Positions 59,281-64,000 of a DNA stretch of 64,000 bases are shown one piece after another. The position numbers and the translations under genes were made by a program. Numbering within the stretch: the first letter of the stretch is position 1; the number at the start of each line of letters is the position of its first letter. Source of the DNA: Nymphaea colorata (taxonomy: Eukaryota > Streptophyta > Magnoliopsida > Nymphaeales > Nymphaeaceae); the NCBI RefSeq assembly GCF_008831285.2, contig NC_045145.1:10662802-10726801 (forward strand). The letters are read 5' to 3'. The notes below the pieces were generated by a model. That model made no database searches, was not told where the DNA came from, and saw only the letters and a list, made by a program, of their open reading frames with translations.

Positions 59281-62200
59281 GAATGGATTGTGGACAGTGG
59301 TGCTACTCACCACATGACGGGTAACCCTAAATTGTTTCATGAGTATAAGTTGTCTTCTGGAAGGGAACGTGCATCTCTTGCAGATGGTTCCTCTACATCT
59401 GTGGCCAGAGAAGGGAGTTTGTCCTTGTTGGACAAATTTCATGTGCGAAGAGCATTACATGTCTCTCAGTTTCCCTTAAATCTCTTGTCAGTCAGTAAAC
59501 TTACTAAAGAGTTGAATTGTGAACTCATCTTTTCTGCAACTCGTTGTATTTTGCAGGACTTGGCGACAGGGAAGAGGATTGAGATTGGTTTGGCGTCTGA
59601 TGACTTATATCGTCTTCCCATACGCGTGGCCACGGCTCTTGTGACAGCGATCAGCATGACAGAAAAGCACAGAGAAGATTGTCTTCAGTCCTTCTTGTAT
59701 TGGCATGAACGCCTTGGGCATTTACCTTTTGGGATTTTGAAACAGTTGTTTCCCGATTTGTGTTCCACTCTGAATTTGTCGTTGATTTCTTGTGATGTAT
59801 GTCAGTTTGCCAAACATGTGAGGGCTTCGTACCCTATTTCTACTAGTCGTGTTAATGAAGCTTTTTCCTTGGTTCACTCTGATGTGTGGGGGCCTTCGGG
59901 AATTCATACCCGTCAAAGTTTTCAATATTTTATAACTTTTATTGATGACTTCTCTCGGACCACCTTTGTGTACTTGTTAAAGGATCGAAGTGAGGTACCT
60001 CATATCATAGAAACCTTCATTCTACTTGTGCAAACTCAATATGGTGGAACGGTTAAACCTTTCGGTCGGATAATGCCCGTGAGTATATGTGTCAGCCAGT
60101 TGAGGAGTTCTTTCGAAAAAAGGGGATTGTTCACGAGACGTCCTGTAGTTATACTCCCCCACAAAACGGGGTGGCTGAGAGAAAGAATCGCCAGCTCCTT
60201 AATGTCACCAGAGCCCTTTTATTTCAGAGGAATCTTCCAAAGCACTATTGGGGTGATGCAGTTCTCACTAGTGTGTATCTCATCAACCGCATGCCCAGTT
60301 GTGTGTTGAATGGTCGGACTCCCCATTCTTTAATTTCGAGAAGTCGTCAACCTTTTCTCCTCCCTCCTCGTGTTTTTGGCTGGGTGTGTTTTATTCATGA
60401 TCACAGTCCCAATGTCAAGAAACTTGATCCCCGGTCTATTAAGGGTGTGTTTGTTGGGTATTCTCCTACTCAGAAAGGGTATAAGTGTTTTGATCCTACC
60501 ACTGGTCGAGTTTATGTTACACGGGATGTTACCTTCTTGGAACATGCCTCTTACTTTTGTGAGAATCCTCTTCAGGGGGAGAAGTTTGTGGTTAGGGAAG
60601 AGTATTCTCAAAGTCAGGAGATTCAATTTACAGAATTTTTAGACTATAAGAAAGGAGAACCTCTCACAGTTGTTGATGTACCTGAGAAGGAGGAAGGATG
60701 TGACACTGGAACTGAGAAGGAAGGTCATCGTTTGTTTGGACAGGTCTACTCTAGACGAGGTGCTCGGACAGAGGAGGTGACTTGTGGTGCGAGATCTACT
60801 TTCAATCCCAATGCCATTCCTTCCCTGGATGAACCAAGTCCTACCTTGAAGATTCAAGATGGGGTTGAAAAGAAAAATGAAGATCTTCCCATTGCCCTGA
60901 GGAAAGGTGTCAGGTCATGCACTCAACACCCGATTGGTAATTTTGTATCTTATTTTAGACTTAGCAAAGATTACAAGTGTTTTGTATCTTCTCTTTCTTT
61001 GGCTGTGATTTCCAGGACCGTTGCTGAAGCTCAAAGTGATTCCAAGTGGGCGGATGCTATGAAAGAAGAAATGGAAGCCTTGAGAAGAAACATGTCATGG
61101 GAAGTTGTGGAGATTCCTGAGGCAGCTCACTTGGTTGGATCCAAGTGGGTGTATACCATTAAGTACAAACCCGATGGAAGTGTTGAAAGATACAAAGCTC
61201 GTCTTGTGGCCAAGGGGTTTAGTAAAAAATATGAGATTGATTATTTAGAGACTTTTGCTCCAGTTGCAAAAATGAAGACAGTTAGAGTTGTTATGTCTCA
61301 ATGAGTGGAGGATGTACCAACTCGATGTTAAGAATGCTTTTCTCAATGGTGATCTCGAAGAAGAAGTGTATATGCATATGCCCCCAGGATATGAAGAATC
61401 AGAGAATTGCTGTAAGCTAAAAAAGGCTTTATATGGCCTCAAGCAGTCGCCTAGAGCATGGTTCGAACGACTCCGACGAGTGATGCAACATCATGGGTAC
61501 AATCAAAGGAATGGAGACCACACTCTATTTGTGAAGAAAAAGGAGGGCAGAGTCACACTTTTACTTGTATATGTTGATGACATGATTGTCACGGATGATG
61601 ATGAGGAGATCTTCAAGTTAAAAGTGTTACTGGCTACTGAATTTGATCTCAAGGATCTTGGCAAACTGAAGTATTTTCTTGGTATTGAGATTGCTAGATC
61701 TAGTATTGGCCTTGTACTAAACCAAAGGAAATATACATTAGATCTATTGGAGGAGACTGGTAAACTGAGATGTAGACCCGCTTCTACCCCACTTGATACT
61801 GGACACAAGCTAAGCCTTAAAGATGGAGAGCTGCTCTGTGAAGAAGTTAAGGGAAGATATCAACGTCTGGTTGGAAAGTTGATTTATCTTACCCTTACAA
61901 GACCAGATATTACGTTTGCGGTGAATGTACTGAGTCAGTTCATGCATGCATCTACTGATATACACCTGAAGGCTGTGGACAAAATATTGTGCTATTTGAA
62001 GAGAAATCCTGGCAAGGGACTCTTGTATGTGAAACAAGAGAATGTAGAGATTGAGGGATACTCCGATGCAGACTGGGCAGGTTGTGCTGATACCAGACGG
62101 TCTACCACAGGATATTGTGTCTACTTGGGAGGAAATCTTGTTGTCTGGAGGAGCAAGAGGCAGGATGTGTGTTCTCGATCTAGTGCAGAGGCAGAGTATA

Positions 62201-62526
62201 GAGCCATTGCTATGGGAGTGTCAGAGTTGCTATGGCTGAAAATATTGCTGACTGATATCGGAATAAAGGTTGAAGGGCCAATGAAGATGTATTGTGACAA
62301 CAAGTCTGCAATCAACTTAGCCAATAACCCTGTTCTACACGACAGAACAAAGCATGTTGAGATTGATCATCACTTCATTGCTAAAGAGTTAATTTTACCT
62401 TACATGAAGTCTGAAGACCAAACCGCTGATATTCTGACGAAAGCTCTATCTTCAACTTCATTCGAGAGAAATGTATCCAAGTTGGGCATGTTTGATATGT
62501 ATGCCCAACTTGAGGGGGAGTGTTGA
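59281..62526 (+). pseudogene. Copia pol (protease, integrase, RT, RNase H) with two internal frame breaks
   Basis: Protease DSGATHHMTG starts at 59293. The integrase zinc finger is at 59702-59815 (HERLGHLPFG...CDVCQFAKH) and the integrase Asp in HSDVWGPSG at 59877. Near 60055 the frame changes; the next frame gives RSDNARE (second Asp), then NGVAERKNRQ (Glu) and HYWGDAVLTSVYLINRMPS. RT begins EEMEALRRNMSWEVVEI. A second break near 61295 precedes YQLDVKNAFLNGDLEEEVYM, and LLLVYVDDMIV at 61561-61590 is the RT catalytic site. RNase H (EGYSDADWAGCADTRRSTTG; CDNKSAINLANNPVLHDRTK) ends with a TGA at 62524-62526, six bases into the 3' LTR. All catalytic motifs are intact; only the frame is broken. 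Confidence 0.9.
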
Positions 62527-62763
62527 CGGATCTTGGTGTTTGGGTCCGGGTCTGGACCCGATCTAGTATGTCCTAATTAGGGCATACTTATATCATTGGA
62601 AACCCTAATCTAAAGTTTTAATGAAATCTTAAGAGAGAGAGAGTCTGGTCGCTAGTGGGCGCCAGTTCCTCCTCGTTCGTGGTTTTTTTCCTCAAGCTGA
62701 GGGTTTTTCCACGTTACATCATGTTCATCGTATTCCTTTATTCTTGGTCTTCGTGTTTCTACA
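62521..62763 (+). repeat. 3' LTR of Copia element 57224-62763
   Basis: 243 bp, same ends as the 5' LTR, followed by the GAAAC target duplication. Confidence 0.96.
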
Positions 62764-62821
62764 GAAACTTAAAATTTTTTTGATGGTACTTTGATGTAGA
62801 TTGTAGTTCCTATTAGTGAAG

Positions 62822-63540
62822 CTGTTATCCGTATCGTACGATACGTATCATATATGTTAAAGAAACCTATATGATACGTATTCGATATGCGATACGCGTG
62901 CGTATCGTGCGATACGGGCGCTGTATCGCACGATACGGGGTGATACACCCCCGTATCGTACAATACAGGTTAAAACACAATTTTTTTTATTTTTTAAAGT
63001 TTAAACACTCCTCCCTCTCTCTCTTTTTGTATTTAAAGACTTCAAGAGATGTATGAGGGAGAGATTTTGCACATTTTTATAAAAAATAACCAAGGATTCA
63101 TCGATTTGGGAGATATTATTGTTAAATCATGAAAGATGATAGCTATATATTTTGAACTTATAAAATTGTGGTGTAATCTAAGTCCTAAAACTCCAAGTCC
63201 TAAGACTCTAAGTCTTAAGATTCTATAAAATTTTCAAGTTTAAAATTGTGATGAATGATTATTATGTTATTTTGAATATTTAATTTCTTATTTTTGAATG
63301 TGTTGTTGATACACATGAATGTTCCTTATGTATGATGATCTTTTTTATATTTGAATACATTTTTCTTGATTTCTGATTTTTTGTTCATTTTTTCAGATTT
63401 TTAATAATTTTTCTCTATTTTTTCTGATTTTTAAATATTTTTTAAAATTAAAAAATTAATTTTACGATTACGATACGTTACGATACGGCGTATAGGTCGG
63501 CCCGACCGATACGCGATATGCTACGCCTTTTATAACATTG
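62822..63540 (+). mobile_element. Non-autonomous hAT element, 719 bp, second copy
   Basis: It matches 43521-44278 along its length (CGTATCGTACGATACG cluster, GTTTAAACACTCC, GGTCGGCCCGACCGATACG, TTTTATAACATTG). The target duplication AGTGAAGG follows it (63541-63548) and AGTGAAG precedes it (62815-62821). The first few bases of the left end are lost. It sits 53 bp after the Copia target site, in the same phosphatase intron. Confidence 0.9.
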
Positions 63541-63548
63541 AGTGAAGG

Positions 63549-63802
63549 TATTCTCTTTTAACATTTGTGACTTTTGAAAATAGAATAAAATCCTTTTCAT
63601 TCCTGAAGATACTTTAGGGAATGATATGAATAGTCATGACTGAACTACAGAGAGAGTGGCAGTTGGTCCCCATAAGAAAACATTGACACATATAAATATA
63701 AAATTGTGGACATTCATGCAGGTTTAGACACTGGTGCCAAACATTTAAGAAACTTGGGTGCAGTGACAAGGCCGTACACATACATATATATTATACATAT
63801 AA

Positions 63803-63881
<79 letters not shown>

Positions 63882-64000
63882 AACAATAAGATCTGCAGCA
63901 ACCAAGCACATATATTCATAGTTTATATTTATAAAATATAAAATCATTATACAAAAAATAACACATTATACTAAAAAATTCAAAAAATCAATCGGCCATG
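63549..64000. other. Intron continuation with AC/GA microsatellite
   Basis: (AC)n 63803-63819 then (AG)n to 63880. No exon of the phosphatase gene recognised before the window ends. Confidence 0.7.

Larger units (their letters stand above)
57224..62763 (+). mobile_element. Copia LTR retrotransposon, young, in an intron of the phosphatase gene
   Basis: Two 243-bp LTRs (57224-57466 and 62521-62763, both TG...CA) differ at about seven positions by eye (about 3%). The target duplication GAAAC is perfect (57219-57223, 62764-62768). The primer-binding site TGGTATCAGAGC follows the 5' LTR at 57467, and the purine tract TTGAGGGGGAG precedes the 3' LTR. It lies in the same orientation as the host gene, 72 bp after exon 5. 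Gag is open; pol is in three frames. Confidence 0.97.

Noticed and set aside
1..64000. CRISPR array, bacterial operon or prophage
   Set aside because: Repeats are TIRs, LTRs, microsatellites or local duplications; no regularly spaced repeat-spacer structure. Genes have plant introns.
1440..64000. tRNA or rRNA genes
   Set aside because: I looked for tRNA-like internal promoter boxes and cloverleaf ends while reading and found none convincing. TGGTATCAGAGC at 13140 and 57467 are retrotransposon primer sites, not tRNA genes.

Overview
This is a stretch of nuclear DNA from a flowering plant. Exons are short and separated by AT-rich GT-AG introns. The host proteins (a Myb/SANT-like repeat protein, an inositol-monophosphatase/L-galactose-1-phosphate phosphatase, fragments of a vacuolar cationic amino-acid transporter and of cystinosin) are plant types. 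Copia, LINE, hAT, PIF/Harbinger and CACTA elements fill most of the rest. I cannot name the species; the very large transposon-filled introns fit a plant with a big, repeat-rich genome.

Layout. 1-1090 is a decayed LINE 3' end. 2624-10316 is a 7.7-kb PIF/Harbinger DNA transposon with perfect 16-bp terminal inverted repeats, a TAA target duplication and two open, spliceable genes (Myb/SANT-like ORF1 and DDE transposase). Its 3' half carries broken exons of a vacuolar cationic amino-acid transporter followed by one exon of a cystinosin-like cystine transporter. It sits about 50 bp upstream of a TATA-like, 5'-leader-like stretch. 12658-18660 is a small hAT-like MITE split by a decayed Copia element (12920-18473). 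18790-22757 holds several other MITEs and a long inverted repeat.

24378-39339 is best read as one host gene for a 494-aa protein with two Myb/SANT-like domains. Its third intron (13.3 kb) contains a hAT transposon with its own decayed transposase (26044-29342), an old minus-strand Copia remnant (about 31640-34790) and three MITEs. Two short non-autonomous relatives of that hAT lie at 43521-44278 and 62822-63540. 46390-47190 is microsatellite-rich. 48083-48540 is a degenerate array of about 190-bp units. 51610-53505 is a CACTA-like remnant with a hAT MITE nested in it.

From about 55240 to the window end lies the 5' part of an inositol-monophosphatase family gene. Exons are recognisable up to 57151; the intron that follows was hit by a fairly young Copia element (57224-62763, 243-bp LTRs, GAAAC target duplication) and then by a hAT MITE. 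The remaining exons must lie beyond 64000. All coordinates and splice sites come from reading the sequence; no database search was possible.
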